From contig CAVQMB010000031.1 of assembly GCA_963713445.1 (NCBI GenBank), forward strand, positions 186,001 to 250,000: 64,000 nt of DNA. Direction: 5' to 3'. Positions 10,447 through 19,076 of this stretch are shown here, piece after piece. The DNA comes from CAVQMB01 sp963713445 (lineage in GTDB: Bacteria > Pseudomonadota > Gammaproteobacteria > Competibacterales > Competibacteraceae). Positions within the stretch are counted from its first letter, which is position 1. Every line of letters begins with the position of its first letter. The notes beneath the pieces were generated by a model, which did not search any database, was not told where the DNA came from, and saw only the letters and a list, made by a program, of their open reading frames with translations. The position numbers and the translations under genes are program-made.

Positions 10447-11032
10447 TTATTCGGGCCGAAGCTTTAAGAGTCCGACTCTGATGGCGGCGGCCAGAGGAGG
10501 CACCAGGCCGAAAAGATACGCAGCCTTAACTACTGAAGATCCGATTGATTCGATCGAGCTTCTACTCTGCGCCAACGTGTAGCACGTTCGTGTTCGAGGA
10601 AGATATCATGATCACTCCAGAGCCATTCAAGGCAGGAACGCTGACGATAAAATGTGCGCCTGTGGGCGCCTTGGTAACGTAGTCACTAAGCAGCGACATG
10701 ATCGTCATCGACGTGTTCCAGCACGTCCATCAGGAGCACAAGGTCGGCATCGGTGCGGTCGATCCGGCGGCGAAACATGACCGGCTTTCCGGCCGATGAC
10801 GTTTCACGTTCAACAGGATAGTTGATGTTAGGCAGGTAGCGGATCGTGTACTGGCGTCCTGCAACAGCCCCTGGAAAAGAATCCGGAGCCGGCTCCCACG
10901 TCGAGGATATGGCGGGGCGCACTCCGTGCAGGATACGGCGCAAGGCAGCCAGTTTGGAGTGGTAGTACGAATGTTGGCGATGGCATCACCAAGAATATCG
11001 GTCTCTTTTACATCCACTACTAATGATTCCAT
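10447..11032 (-). CDS. Class I SAM-dependent methyltransferase (heavily frameshifted)
   Basis: No single frame shows this gene, but the pieces line up in family order on the minus strand: start MESLVVD at 11032, then motif I ILDVGAGSGFF near 10910, DADLVLLMDVLEHVDDD near 10720, GAHFIVSVPAL near 10640, WLWSDHDIFLEHER near 10600 and a terminal hydrophobic segment AAYLFGLVPPLAAAI ending LLKLRPE at stop 10447. That order is the layout of roughly 200-residue methyltransferases common beside surface-glycan genes. At least five frame changes separate the pieces. It converges on the YfhO-like gene. The acceptor substrate is unknown. Given the error pattern of this stretch, an intact gene in the organism is plausible, but decay is not excluded. 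Confidence 0.6.
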
Positions 11033-11180
11033 AGCCAGTGAGGGGCTTCGATGTCACTCGGCAAAAGGTTCGTCGAGTGACGGTTCGTGGAGAACCTGAT
11101 GGGCAATGTCGGTTTGGAGCGCGGTTGTCAGTCTCATAAGGTTCCCGGATACTGGGCCGAAACTGACCGCCGGAAATCCC

Positions 11181-11701
11181 CTAGAACAGCCGCCAGTTGC
11201 CGTTGTTGATTTCGGTGCTGTAACTGCCGCCCGGCCGCCCCAGCCGGCATAGCCGGCGGAACACGCGCAGTCGCTGAGAGCCGGCGTGGTGGATCAGTAA
11301 CAAAGCCTTCGAGCACCGTGGCATTCGGTGCTCAAGAAAATGTCACCGGTGACCGAATGGGTGTCACCGGTGGGCGGTTGGCCGCGGGCCAGTAGGATGA
11401 TCCGCTGCAGGTCGACCGGGCCGCCCAGATACAGGGTCGCGTTGCTGGCGGGGAAGTCTGGCAGCGCCTGCTTCAGAGTGAACCGGGTCGGGCGGTTGAT
11501 GATGCCGCCGACCGAACCGCGCTGATCGTGGCTCAGCAGCAGGATGACGCTGTGCCGGAATCGCGCGTCCGGCATCGTGGGTGCGGCGACCAGTAACACG
11601 CCGGCGGCAGGGCGAACCGCGATCGGCGGAGTCGGCAGGACCGTAGCAGCGGGGTGGGGCGTAAGCAGCAAGCCAATCGACAGCAGCAGGATGGGCGGCA
11701 T
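11181..11701 (-). CDS. YqgE/AlgH (DUF179) family protein with N-terminal hydrophobic leader (frameshifted)
   Basis: A DUF179 protein; the family's biochemical role is unknown. Core blocks are AAPTMPDARFRHSVILLL, GSVGGIINRPT, LPDFP, LYLGGPVD, FLSTE, and in shifted frames LEGF, a GYAGWGG-like stretch and EINNGNWRLF at the stop (11181). Frame changes lie near 11310-11330 and 11240-11270. Unusually, about 35 residues precede the core: MPPILLLSIGLLLTPHPAA reads as a signal peptide or membrane anchor, whereas ordinary YqgE is cytosolic. The start is ATG 11699-11701. It is transcribed away from the ileS leader. Confidence 0.7.
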
Positions 11702-11740
11702 GGCGGCCTCCAGCAGTGGCTTCGGAGTTTGACCGTGGGT

Positions 11741-11770
11741 GTGACAGCAGTGTAAATTTTACAGCATAAT
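11741..11770 (+). promoter_or_regulatory. Sigma70-like promoter for the ileS leader
   Basis: GTGACA (11741-11746, five of six to TTGACA) and CATAAT (11765-11770, five of six to TATAAT) are separated by 18 bases. They lie outside coding sequence, and transcription would begin near 11777, just before the structured leader. Confidence 0.5.
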
Positions 11771-11776
11771 CAGCTT

Positions 11777-11916
11777 GTTCAGACTTGAGTATGCAGCCCC
11801 ACGACTTTCGAATGAGTGACATTATTGCGATACCCTCGCGTGGCCGTGGGGTGTCCTGATTCCGAGTAGTCGCTGAATCGAAACCCGGGTCACCTCACGG
11901 GCGATCCGGGTTTTTT
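11777..11916 (+). ncRNA. Structured leader or small RNA upstream of ileS
   Basis: About 140 bases between a promoter-like site and an intrinsic terminator, with no open frame of note. Three helices can form in order: CCCCACG (11797-11803) with CGTGGGG (11845-11851), enclosing a small GCGA/TCGC hairpin; GATTC with GAATC around 11858-11879; and the terminator hairpin. The transcript would end 41 bases before the ileS ATG, so it is either an attenuator controlling ileS or a free-standing small RNA. It does not look like a T-box, 6S, SRP RNA or tmRNA. Confidence 0.45.
11881..11916 (+). terminator. Intrinsic terminator between leader RNA and ileS
   Basis: AAACCCGG (11881-11888) pairs perfectly with CCGGGTTT (11906-11913), followed by T residues to 11916. 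No plus-strand gene ends upstream, so it must terminate the leader transcript. Confidence 0.75.
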
Positions 11917-11957
11917 AATGCCTTTATCCTGACATGACAGACGGTTAGACAGACATC

Positions 11958-14900
11958 ATGGCGACGTTCAAAGCGGTCAAGCCGCAGGTCGATATCCCGA
12001 CGAGCGAGAAGGAGATCCTCCAATTCTGGCGCGACAAGAATATCTTCAAACGCTCGGTGGAGTCGCGCGCCGGCAATCCCAGCTACGTGTTCTACGAGGG
12101 ACCGCCGACCGCCAATGGCCGTCCGGGCAGTCATCACGTGATTTCGCGCTCGTTCAAGGATATGTTTCCGCGCTTTCACGCCATGCGCGGGCGGTACGTG
12201 CTGCGCAAGGGCGGCTGGGATACCCATGGCCTGCCGGTCGAACTGGAAGTGCAGCGCCAGCTCGGTTTCAAAACCAAGCAGGAGGTGATCGACTACGGCG
12301 TCGCCGAGTTTAATCAGAAGTGCCGTGAGAGCGTTTTCACCTATATCCGGGAGTGGGAGGAGCTGACCGAGCGGATCGCCTACTGGGTGGACATGGAGAA
12401 CGCTTATGTCACATATCACACTGACTATATAGAGTCGGTGTGGTGGATCCTTAAGCAGTTCTGGGACAAGGGGCTGATCTACCGGGATTACAAGGTGGTA
12501 CCGTATTCGCCGCGCTCCGGCACCCCGTACTCCAGCCACGAGGTCGCCCTGGGTTACAAGGAAGTCGACGACCCCAGCGTGTACGTACGGTTTCCGCTAC
12601 GCGACGCCGGCAACACCGCGTTTCTGGTCTGGACCACCACGCCGTGGACGTTGCCGGCCAACGTGGCGCTGGCAGTCGGCGAAGACGTCGATTATGTGCT
12701 GATGGAAGGCCGCCAGCATGCCGGCGCGCCGGTGGAACGGTTGTATCTGGCTGAAGCACTGGTGGAAGCGGCGCTGAATGCTCATGTCGGCGAGGGCGGC
12801 GGTTACCGGGAGGTCAAGCGGCTTAAGGGACGCGAGCTGCTGGGACAGCATTACCAGCCGCTGTATCGCTATCTGCCGGTCGAGCAGGATTATTGCTATG
12901 TGGTGGCCGGCGATTTCGTCTCCACCGATGACGGTACCGGTATCGTGCACATGGCGCCGGCATTCGGCGCCGACGACCTGGATGCCGGCAAGAAATACAA
13001 CCTGCCGGTGCTGATGACCGTCAACGATCAGGGTCGCTTCATCGATCAGGTCGAGGTTGTGGCCGGACTGGACTTCAAGGCGGCCGACCCAGTGCTGATC
13101 CGCGATCTCAAGCAGCGCGGGTTGATGTATCACGGCGGCCGTTACCGCCACAGCTATCCCCACTGCTGGCGCGACGGTGGTCCGCTGATGTACCTGGCAC
13201 GCTCGACCTGGTACATCAACGCGGCGCGCTACCGTGACCAGATGGTGGCGCTGAACCGCACTATCAACTGGGTGCCCTCACACGTCCGCGACGGGCGCTT
13301 CGGCAACTGGCTGGAAGACCTCAAGGACTGGGCGATTGGCCGGGAAAGGTTCTGGGGCACGCCGCTGCCGATCTGGGTGTGCGACAACCCGGACATCGAA
13401 TACCGGGTTTGCGTGGGCTCGATCAGGGAGCTGGAGCAGCTGTCCGGTCAATCGTTGGCGACGCTTGATCCTCACCGGCCGTATGTTGACGAGGTGACCT
13501 GGGAGGTCGAGATCAACGGCAAGCGCGGCACCATGCGGCGCGTGCCGGAAGTCATCGATGTCTGGTTTGACTCCGGCGCCATGCCTTATGCGCAATGGGG
13601 CTATCCCTATCAGAACCAGGACATGTTCCGGAACCAGTACCCGGCCGACTACATCTGCGAGGCGGTCGACCAGACCCGTGGCTGGTTCTACAGTCTGCAC
13701 GCCATCTCGACCATGCTCAACGAGCAGGTGGCCTACAGGAACTGTATCTGCCTGGGCCACATCCTCGACAAGGAAGGCCGCAAGATGTCCAAGAGCCGCC
13801 CCGAGACCTTTGTCGGTCCCTGGGACGTGCTCGACAAATACGGCGCCGACGCGTTCCGCTGGTATATGTACACCTCGGGCAGCCCAGGCGAACCAAGACG
13901 GTTCTCGGTGGAACTGGTCGGCGATGTGGTGCGCAGCTTCTACCTGACGCTGTGGAACGTGTTCAGCTTCTTCACCACCTACGCCGAACTGGACGGTTTC
14001 GACCCGACCGCCGAGGTTGTGCCGCTGGCGGCACGGGAGGAACTGGACCGCTGGATCCTGGGCGAGCTGGCGCTGCTGGTGCAGCGCGTTACCGAGTCCT
14101 ATGAGAGCTACGATGCACCCAACGCCACGCGGCCGGTCGAGCAGTTTGTCGACGATCTCAGCAACTGGTATCTGCGGCGCTCGCGGCGGCGGTTCTGGAA
14201 ATCGGAGAGCGATGCCAACAAGCTGGCCGCCTACCAGACCCTTTACACCTGCCTCGCCACGGTCAGCAAGTTGCTGGCGCCGGCCATGCCGTTCCTGGCC
14301 GAGCGGCTGTACCGCGAACTGGTGGCGGCTGTGGACGCCGCTGCGCCGGAAAGCGTGCATCTGGCCGACTGGCCGAGTCCGGATACCGGGGCGGTGGACA
14401 CAACCCTGGTGAGCGACATGCGACTGGTCAAGAATCTGGTGCGTACCGGCCATGCCGCCCGCAATAATGCCGGTGTGCGGGTGCGCCAGCCGCTGGCGGA
14501 GGTCAGCTTCGGCCTGCCGTCGGGGCAGGATGGCTCAGTGGTGGAGCGCTATCGCGCGGTCATCGCCGAGGAGCTCAATGTCAAGGCCGTGAGCGTATTA
14601 ACGCCCGGCAGCGCGGATCTGATTCAGTACACCCTGAAACCGGTCGATACCCTGGGCCGCGAACTGCGCAAGGACTTTCCGGCGGTACGCAAGGCGCTGG
14701 TTGGCGCCAGCACTGAGCAGGCGGCGGACTGGGGGCCGGCGCTGCTGGCGGGGCGCTCGATCGAGGTTGCGGCCGGTGGCAAACACTTCCAACTGAGTCC
14801 GGATCAGGTGATCGTCAGCCAGGTCGGAGCTGAGGGTTATGCCGTAGCCGAATCGGGCGGCCTGCTGGCGGCACTGCGCACCGAGCTGACCGAGGACCTG

Positions 14901-15161
14901 ATCCGGGAAGGGCTGGCGCGCGAAGTGGTGCGTCGCATTCAGCAACTGCGCAAGGAGGCTGATCTGGCCATCGCCGACCGCATCGCGGTGCTCTACCGGG
15001 CCAGTGACCGGCTGGCTGCGGCGATCGACCAGTGCCGTGATTACATTGCCGGAGAGACCCTGGCGGAAACGCTGCAAGCGGGCGATCCCGGCAGCTGTCC
15101 GCAACGCAGCAGCGATCAGTTCGACGGCGAACAGCTGGAAGTGGGTTTGCAGCGCTGCTGA
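11958..15161 (+). CDS. ileS: Isoleucine--tRNA ligase, type 2 (eukaryote-like), with GxHH signature
   Basis: Charges tRNA(Ile) with isoleucine in the cytosol. The protein has 1067 residues and the large C-terminal extension of the type 2 (eukaryote-like) enzymes. Landmarks are the opening YEGPPTANG, the signature region GRPGSHHV (G57-S58-H59-H60), the CP1 editing domain with WTTTPWTLPANVA near residue 224, VWFDSGAMP, and KMSKS near residue 610, then the anticodon-binding domain. In canonical enzymes the first signature reads H-x-G-H; here the first and third positions are swapped to G-S-H-H, although the rest of the gene is intact. ATG 11958 is the first start after the upstream terminator. 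Type 2 enzymes are known to tolerate mupirocin. Confidence 0.97.
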   Translation: MATFKAVKPQVDIPTSEKEILQFWRDKNIFKRSVESRAGNPSYVFYEGPPTANGRPGSHHVISRSFKDMFPRFHAMRGRYVLRKGGWDTHGLPVELEVQRQLGFKTKQEVIDYGVAEFNQKCRESVFTYIREWEELTERIAYWVDMENAYVTYHTDYIESVWWILKQFWDKGLIYRDYKVVPYSPRSGTPYSSHEVALGYKEVDDPSVYVRFPLRDAGNTAFLVWTTTPWTLPANVALAVGEDVDYVLMEGRQHAGAPVERLYLAEALVEAALNAHVGEGGGYREVKRLKGRELLGQHYQPLYRYLPVEQDYCYVVAGDFVSTDDGTGIVHMAPAFGADDLDAGKKYNLPVLMTVNDQGRFIDQVEVVAGLDFKAADPVLIRDLKQRGLMYHGGRYRHSYPHCWRDGGPLMYLARSTWYINAARYRDQMVALNRTINWVPSHVRDGRFGNWLEDLKDWAIGRERFWGTPLPIWVCDNPDIEYRVCVGSIRELEQLSGQSLATLDPHRPYVDEVTWEVEINGKRGTMRRVPEVIDVWFDSGAMPYAQWGYPYQNQDMFRNQYPADYICEAVDQTRGWFYSLHAISTMLNEQVAYRNCICLGHILDKEGRKMSKSRPETFVGPWDVLDKYGADAFRWYMYTSGSPGEPRRFSVELVGDVVRSFYLTLWNVFSFFTTYAELDGFDPTAEVVPLAAREELDRWILGELALLVQRVTESYESYDAPNATRPVEQFVDDLSNWYLRRSRRRFWKSESDANKLAAYQTLYTCLATVSKLLAPAMPFLAERLYRELVAAVDAAAPESVHLADWPSPDTGAVDTTLVSDMRLVKNLVRTGHAARNNAGVRVRQPLAEVSFGLPSGQDGSVVERYRAVIAEELNVKAVSVLTPGSADLIQYTLKPVDTLGRELRKDFPAVRKALVGASTEQAADWGPALLAGRSIEVAAGGKHFQLSPDQVIVSQVGAEGYAVAESGGLLAALRTELTEDLIREGLAREVVRRIQQLRKEADLAIADRIAVLYRASDRLAAAIDQCRDYIAGETLAETLQAGDPGSCPQRSSDQFDGEQLEVGLQRC

Positions 15162-15213
15162 GCGTTTCCGTTGGGTCCGGTGGCCACGGTCAGGTCGGTT
15201 GGGCCTCCACGGT

Positions 15214-15237
15214 TGCGGTCGGCACACGCCGACCGCA
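15214..15237. terminator. Hairpin between convergent ileS and htrA genes
   Basis: TGCGGTCGGC (15214-15223) and GCCGACCGCA (15228-15237) form a perfect 10-bp stem with a 4-base loop, between two converging stop codons. There is no T tract, so this is probably a weak or Rho-assisted bidirectional terminator. Confidence 0.5.
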
Positions 15238-15246
15238 CGTGACGGT

Positions 15247-16497
15247 TCAAACGCTCTGGTTCTTGGATGTCACCAGCTTCACCTTGACGGTTTTCTTGTG
15301 ACCCTTATGCAGTACCAGCAAGGTGATGGTAGCCCCGGTCTGCTGACTGAACACGATTTTTTGCAGGGCGCGACCACTGTTCAGCTTGGTGCCGTTTGCT
15401 CGCAGGATGATGTCGCCGCCCACCGGCCACTGCTGGTCACCGGCATCGGCGCTGAACTGGGCACCCTCCAGACCGGCACGGTCACCGGGTCCGTTGGGTT
15501 TGACCTTCACCACCATCAGGCCGTGGTCGGGCAGGTTCAATTCCTGGCGTACTGCCGCTGGATAGTTTTTGAGTGCCGCCACGACAATACCGATTTTGGC
15601 CTTCTTGATGAAGCCACCGGCTTGCATCTTCGGCAATGCCGTCTTGACCAGGTTGCTGGGGATGGCGAAGCCGACACCGATGAAGGTGCCGTTGGGTGCC
15701 AGAATCTCGTCGTTGATACCGATGACCTGGCCCTGGGAATTCAGCAGTGGGCCGCCCGAGTTGCCGGGATTGATGGCAGCATCAGTCTGGATGTAGGGGA
15801 TCGGGACGCCACTGACCTTGGCGGCCTGTTCCCGGTTGATCGCCGAAACGATACCCTCTGTGACCGTGGATTGCAGGGTGAACGGGTTGCCGATGGCGAT
15901 GGCTTTTTCGCCGACCTGGATCGCATTTGAGTTTGCCAGTGGAATGGCTTCGGCATCGCTCGGCAACTGGCTTGGATGAGTGAGCTGCAGCAGCGCCATG
16001 TCGTAGGACTGATCCACCCCGACGACTTTCACCGGCAGTGGTTTGCCGCCGGGAAACTGCACCGTAATATGGGCATTGTCACCCAGCTTGACCGAATCGC
16101 CATGCAGGGCGCCGGCGATGACGTGAAAGTTGGTCAGAATCTGGCCCTGCGAATCGACCACGAAGCCACTGCCGGCGGCGCGTTCGACCTCTTGCTGGGG
16201 CTGCATGACGGGCCCGCCGAACTGCTGAAAGAACTGGCGCATGGCCGGTGGCAGGCCTTGCAGCGGATTGACCCGTTCGCCACGCACGGTCACGTTGATG
16301 GCGACGACACTGTCCTTGTAGTGCTTGACGATGTTGACGGTGTTGCGTTCGTACGCGAGCAATCCGTGTTGCCGGCCCGCCGTGTCGGTGTTTGCCTGGG
16401 ACTGGTCGGCGCCCGCACCGGTGCTGTAGGCAGCGAGGCCGGCGACGGCGCAGGTTAACGCGAGGAAACTGATCAGATAACGCGCGGTTCGCCACAT
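15247..16497 (-). CDS. HtrA/DegS-like trypsin-type serine protease
   Basis: A 416-residue S1C protease acting in the periplasm. A hydrophobic N-terminal segment YLISFLALTCAVAGLAAY (residues 7-24) is a signal peptide or membrane anchor. The catalytic triad is visible: H125 in LTNFHVIAG, D166 in QSYDMALL and S247 in NPGNSGGPLL. One C-terminal PDZ domain follows (GLMVVKVKPNGPGDRAGL and after), so the layout is DegS-like rather than two-PDZ DegP. ATG 16497 (MWRTARYL) has GAGGG about ten bases upstream; an open frame continues upstream but is not signal-like. It stands alone, 328 bases downstream of gor. DegS itself senses misfolded outer-membrane porins; whether this one does is inference. Confidence 0.88.
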   Translation of the reverse strand: MWRTARYLISFLALTCAVAGLAAYSTGAGADQSQANTDTAGRQHGLLAYERNTVNIVKHYKDSVVAINVTVRGERVNPLQGLPPAMRQFFQQFGGPVMQPQQEVERAAGSGFVVDSQGQILTNFHVIAGALHGDSVKLGDNAHITVQFPGGKPLPVKVVGVDQSYDMALLQLTHPSQLPSDAEAIPLANSNAIQVGEKAIAIGNPFTLQSTVTEGIVSAINREQAAKVSGVPIPYIQTDAAINPGNSGGPLLNSQGQVIGINDEILAPNGTFIGVGFAIPSNLVKTALPKMQAGGFIKKAKIGIVVAALKNYPAAVRQELNLPDHGLMVVKVKPNGPGDRAGLEGAQFSADAGDQQWPVGGDIILRANGTKLNSGRALQKIVFSQQTGATITLLVLHKGHKKTVKVKLVTSKNQSV

Positions 16498-16825
16498 TGG
16501 CTCGACCCTCTTCGTTGGTAGCTTTGGGCGTGAGTGTTTGTGTGGTGGTGTCCGGACCGTCTGTGCGCAACGCACGAGAAGCGCGTGGTCAGAACACCGG
16601 ACTCACGCAGGGATACGGCGTCGATGCCTGGGACCGCATAGACACTGCCCGGTTTCTTACCATTACGCAATGCGCGTCAACCGGGGCAGGGTCAGGCGGG
16701 TCTGCTAAGCGATTGTGCCCGCACGTTCGCAAGCTGGTGGTGGGTTCTGGCAGCAGCACGGCACCGCGGCCTGAGACGGCACCGTGCTTGAGCGAACCGG
16801 GGCGCGCTATGGATACGGGGCCGGG
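16498..16825. other. Intergenic region upstream of htrA
   Basis: No gene seen. An imperfect hairpin (GCACGGCACCG 16756-16766 with CGGCACCGTGC 16777-16787, two mismatches) lies just beyond the gor stop and could end that transcript. On the minus strand TTGACG (16675-16680) lies 15 bases from TAAGAA (16654-16659), a poor but possible htrA promoter. Confidence 0.4.
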
Positions 16826-18169
16826 TCAGCGTAAAGTGACCAGTTCCTCGGCACTGGTAGGATGAATTGCCACAGTGTTGTCGAAATCGCGTTTAGTGGC
16901 TCCCATCTTCACAGCGACGGCAAAGCCCTGCAGCATTTCATCTGCGCCCGGGCCGATGATGTGACAGCCGACTATGTGATCGTCGCGGCCGACGCAGACC
17001 AGCTTCAGCGCGGTCTTGGGCTTGGCCGGCGTGAACGCATGGTACATCGGGGTGAATCGGGTCTGATAGATCCGCACTTCGCCGTGCTGCTCACAGGCCT
17101 CATCCTCGCTCAGGCCAACCGTGCCGATGGGTGGGTGGCTGAACACCACGGTTGGGATATTGTCGTAATCCAGCTTGCTGTCGGGCCAGTTGTCGAACAG
17201 CCGGGCGGCCAGCCGCCGGCCGGCTGCAATGGCGACCGGCGTCAGCTCGGCCTGGCCGGTGATGTCGCCAATGGCATAGATACCCGCGACGTTGGTGTTC
17301 TGATAGGCGTCGGTGGGTATGGTGCCGTCGGAGTTGGCCGCAATACCGGCGGCTGCCAGATTCAGCGCGCCGGTATTGGCCTGGCGGCCGATAGCCCAGA
17401 GCAGTGTATCGGCATGGATCACGGTATCACCGCTGTCGCACTGAATGGCCAGACTGCCATCGCTTTGACGCTCCACCGACTGCACCTGGGTGCGACTGAA
17501 TATGTCAACGCCGGTGTCCTGCATCTGTTCCATCAATTCCTCGCGCAGCATGGCATCGAAGCGCCGCAACAGGTGCTCGCGCCGCAATAGCATGGTGACC
17601 TGGCTGCCCAGTGCGTTGAACATGCCGGCCAGTTCCACTGCAATGTAGCCGCTGCCGACCACGGCGACCCGTCGTGGTTGTCGCTCGAGTTCGAAGAAAC
17701 CATCGGAGGTGATACCGTGTTCGGCACCGGGGAGTTCGGGCACCAGGGGATAGCCGCCGGTCGCGATGACGATATGGTCGGCCGAATAGTGCTGGCCATC
17801 CACCTCAATGCTGTGAGGGTCGCGGAAGCGGGCAAAGCCGCGTACCAGGTCAACCCCGGCGTCGGCCAGCATCCGGGCATAAATGTCGTTGAGCCGGGCC
17901 ACATAGGCGTCGCGATCGCGCTTCAGGGTACTCCAGTCGAAGTGCCAGCTGTCGACGGTGAAGCCGTAGCCGGCCGCATCCGCCAGCTTGTGGGCGATAT
18001 CGGCGCCGTACCACATCACCTTCTTCGGTACGCAGCCCACGTTGACACAGGTGCCGCCGAGGCGGGCGGCTTCCACCAGTAGTACGCGGGCGCCATACTC
18101 GGCTGCCCGACGGGCGCTGGCGACCCCGCCGCTGCCGCCGCCGACGGCGATGTAGTCGTAATGTTTCAT
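16826..18169 (-). CDS. gor: Glutathione-disulfide reductase
   Basis: A cytosolic FAD/NADPH enzyme that reduces glutathione disulfide; 447 residues, the normal length. The N-terminal FAD site is YIAVGGGSGGVASARRAAEYG, the redox disulfide is C41/C46 in GGTCVNVGCVPKK, the NADPH site is VVGSGYIAVELAGMFNALG, the FAD-closing block is GIYAIGDITG, and the C-terminal active-site motif is HPTSAEE. The start MKHYDYIAVGGG (18167-18169) is set by the FAD fold; the open frame upstream adds unrelated residues. It is divergent from the aldo/keto reductase, whose ATG is 74 bases away, so the two may share a control region. Confidence 0.93.
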   Translation of the reverse strand: MKHYDYIAVGGGSGGVASARRAAEYGARVLLVEAARLGGTCVNVGCVPKKVMWYGADIAHKLADAAGYGFTVDSWHFDWSTLKRDRDAYVARLNDIYARMLADAGVDLVRGFARFRDPHSIEVDGQHYSADHIVIATGGYPLVPELPGAEHGITSDGFFELERQPRRVAVVGSGYIAVELAGMFNALGSQVTMLLRREHLLRRFDAMLREELMEQMQDTGVDIFSRTQVQSVERQSDGSLAIQCDSGDTVIHADTLLWAIGRQANTGALNLAAAGIAANSDGTIPTDAYQNTNVAGIYAIGDITGQAELTPVAIAAGRRLAARLFDNWPDSKLDYDNIPTVVFSHPPIGTVGLSEDEACEQHGEVRIYQTRFTPMYHAFTPAKPKTALKLVCVGRDDHIVGCHIIGPGADEMLQGFAVAVKMGATKRDFDNTVAIHPTSAEELVTLR

Positions 18170-18242
18170 GACGCGGACTCCAATTCGGTCAGTCGATGCG
18201 GTTACCATATCATCTGGCATGCGGCTGAAGGCAGAGACACTG

Positions 18243-19067
18243 ATGCAGACTATTACCGCCAATGGCGCGATTTTGCCGGCGCTTGGGTTCGGCACCTGGG
18301 AATTGCGGGGCGACGATGCCTATCGCATGGTGCGGAGTGCGCTGGAGATCGGTTACCGTCACATCGATACCGCCCAGATGTATGGCAACGAAACCGAAGT
18401 CGGCCGGGCGCTGGCCGATTCGGGGATCGCTCGCGAGGAGATATTCCTGACTACCAAAATCTGGCCCGACCGGTTTGCCAGTGGCGATCTGCAGCGCGCT
18501 GCTGCCGAGAGTCTGGTCCGGCTGCAGGTTGAGGCCGTCGATCTGCTGCTGCTGCACTGGCCCAACCCGCGCGTCCCGCTGGCAGAGACAATGGCGGCGT
18601 TGGCCGAAGTCAAACGCAGCGGTCGGGCGGGCCACATCGGGGTCAGCAATTTCCCCACCCGTTTGTTGGACCAGGCTTTGGCGCTATGCAGGGAACCGTT
18701 GGCGGTGAATCAGGTGGAATATCACCCCTATCTCAGCCAGCACGCGGTTCTGGAGAAGGTGCGGGCGCATGGCATGGGGCTTACGGCATATTGCCCGCTC
18801 GCCCGCGGCACCGTGTTCCGCGACGCTGTGCTTCAGGGCATCGCTGCCGACCATGATCGGTCCGCGGGGCAGGTTGCACTGCGCTGGCTGTTGCAGCAGG
18901 AGGGCGTCTGCGCCATCCCACGAACCCGCAGTGCGGAACATGCCGCCAGCAACTTTGCCGTATTCGATTTTGAACTGAGCAGCGCGGAAATGGCGGCGGT
19001 ACATGCCTTGGCGCGTCCGGACGGGCGCCTGGTTGAACCGGTCGGTGTAACCCCGGCGTGGGACTGA
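18243..19067 (+). CDS. Aldo/keto reductase (2,5-diketo-D-gluconate reductase-like)
   Basis: A 274-residue NADPH-dependent TIM-barrel reductase of small aldehydes and ketones. The catalytic tetrad is visible: D42 and Y47 in HIDTAQMYGNE, K72 in LTTKIW and H105 in LLLHWPNP. Cofactor-side motifs GVSNFPTRLL, VNQVEYHPYL and IPRTRSAEHAASN follow. The ATG at 18243 (MQTITANGAILPALGFGTW) matches the family start; an in-frame ATG at 18219 is possible but less likely. It sits divergent to gor, suggesting a detoxification role (methylglyoxal-type aldehydes), which is inference. Confidence 0.9.
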   Translation: MQTITANGAILPALGFGTWELRGDDAYRMVRSALEIGYRHIDTAQMYGNETEVGRALADSGIAREEIFLTTKIWPDRFASGDLQRAAAESLVRLQVEAVDLLLLHWPNPRVPLAETMAALAEVKRSGRAGHIGVSNFPTRLLDQALALCREPLAVNQVEYHPYLSQHAVLEKVRAHGMGLTAYCPLARGTVFRDAVLQGIAADHDRSAGQVALRWLLQQEGVCAIPRTRSAEHAASNFAVFDFELSSAEMAAVHALARPDGRLVEPVGVTPAWD

Positions 19068-19076
19068 TTCGCGGAC

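Noticed and set aside
10355..10582. Plus-strand 75-codon frame
   Set aside because: It lies opposite the C-terminal blocks of the reconstructed methyltransferase and has no protein-like pattern.
11134..11316. Separate 60-codon gene on the minus strand
   Set aside because: It is the frame-shifted C-terminal piece of the YqgE-like gene (GYAGWGG and NGNWRLF region), not its own gene.
13278..14453. Long open frame (391 codons) antisense to ileS
   Set aside because: It is a GC-driven shadow of ileS; its translation is His/Arg/Gly-rich with no domain, and ileS is fully supported.
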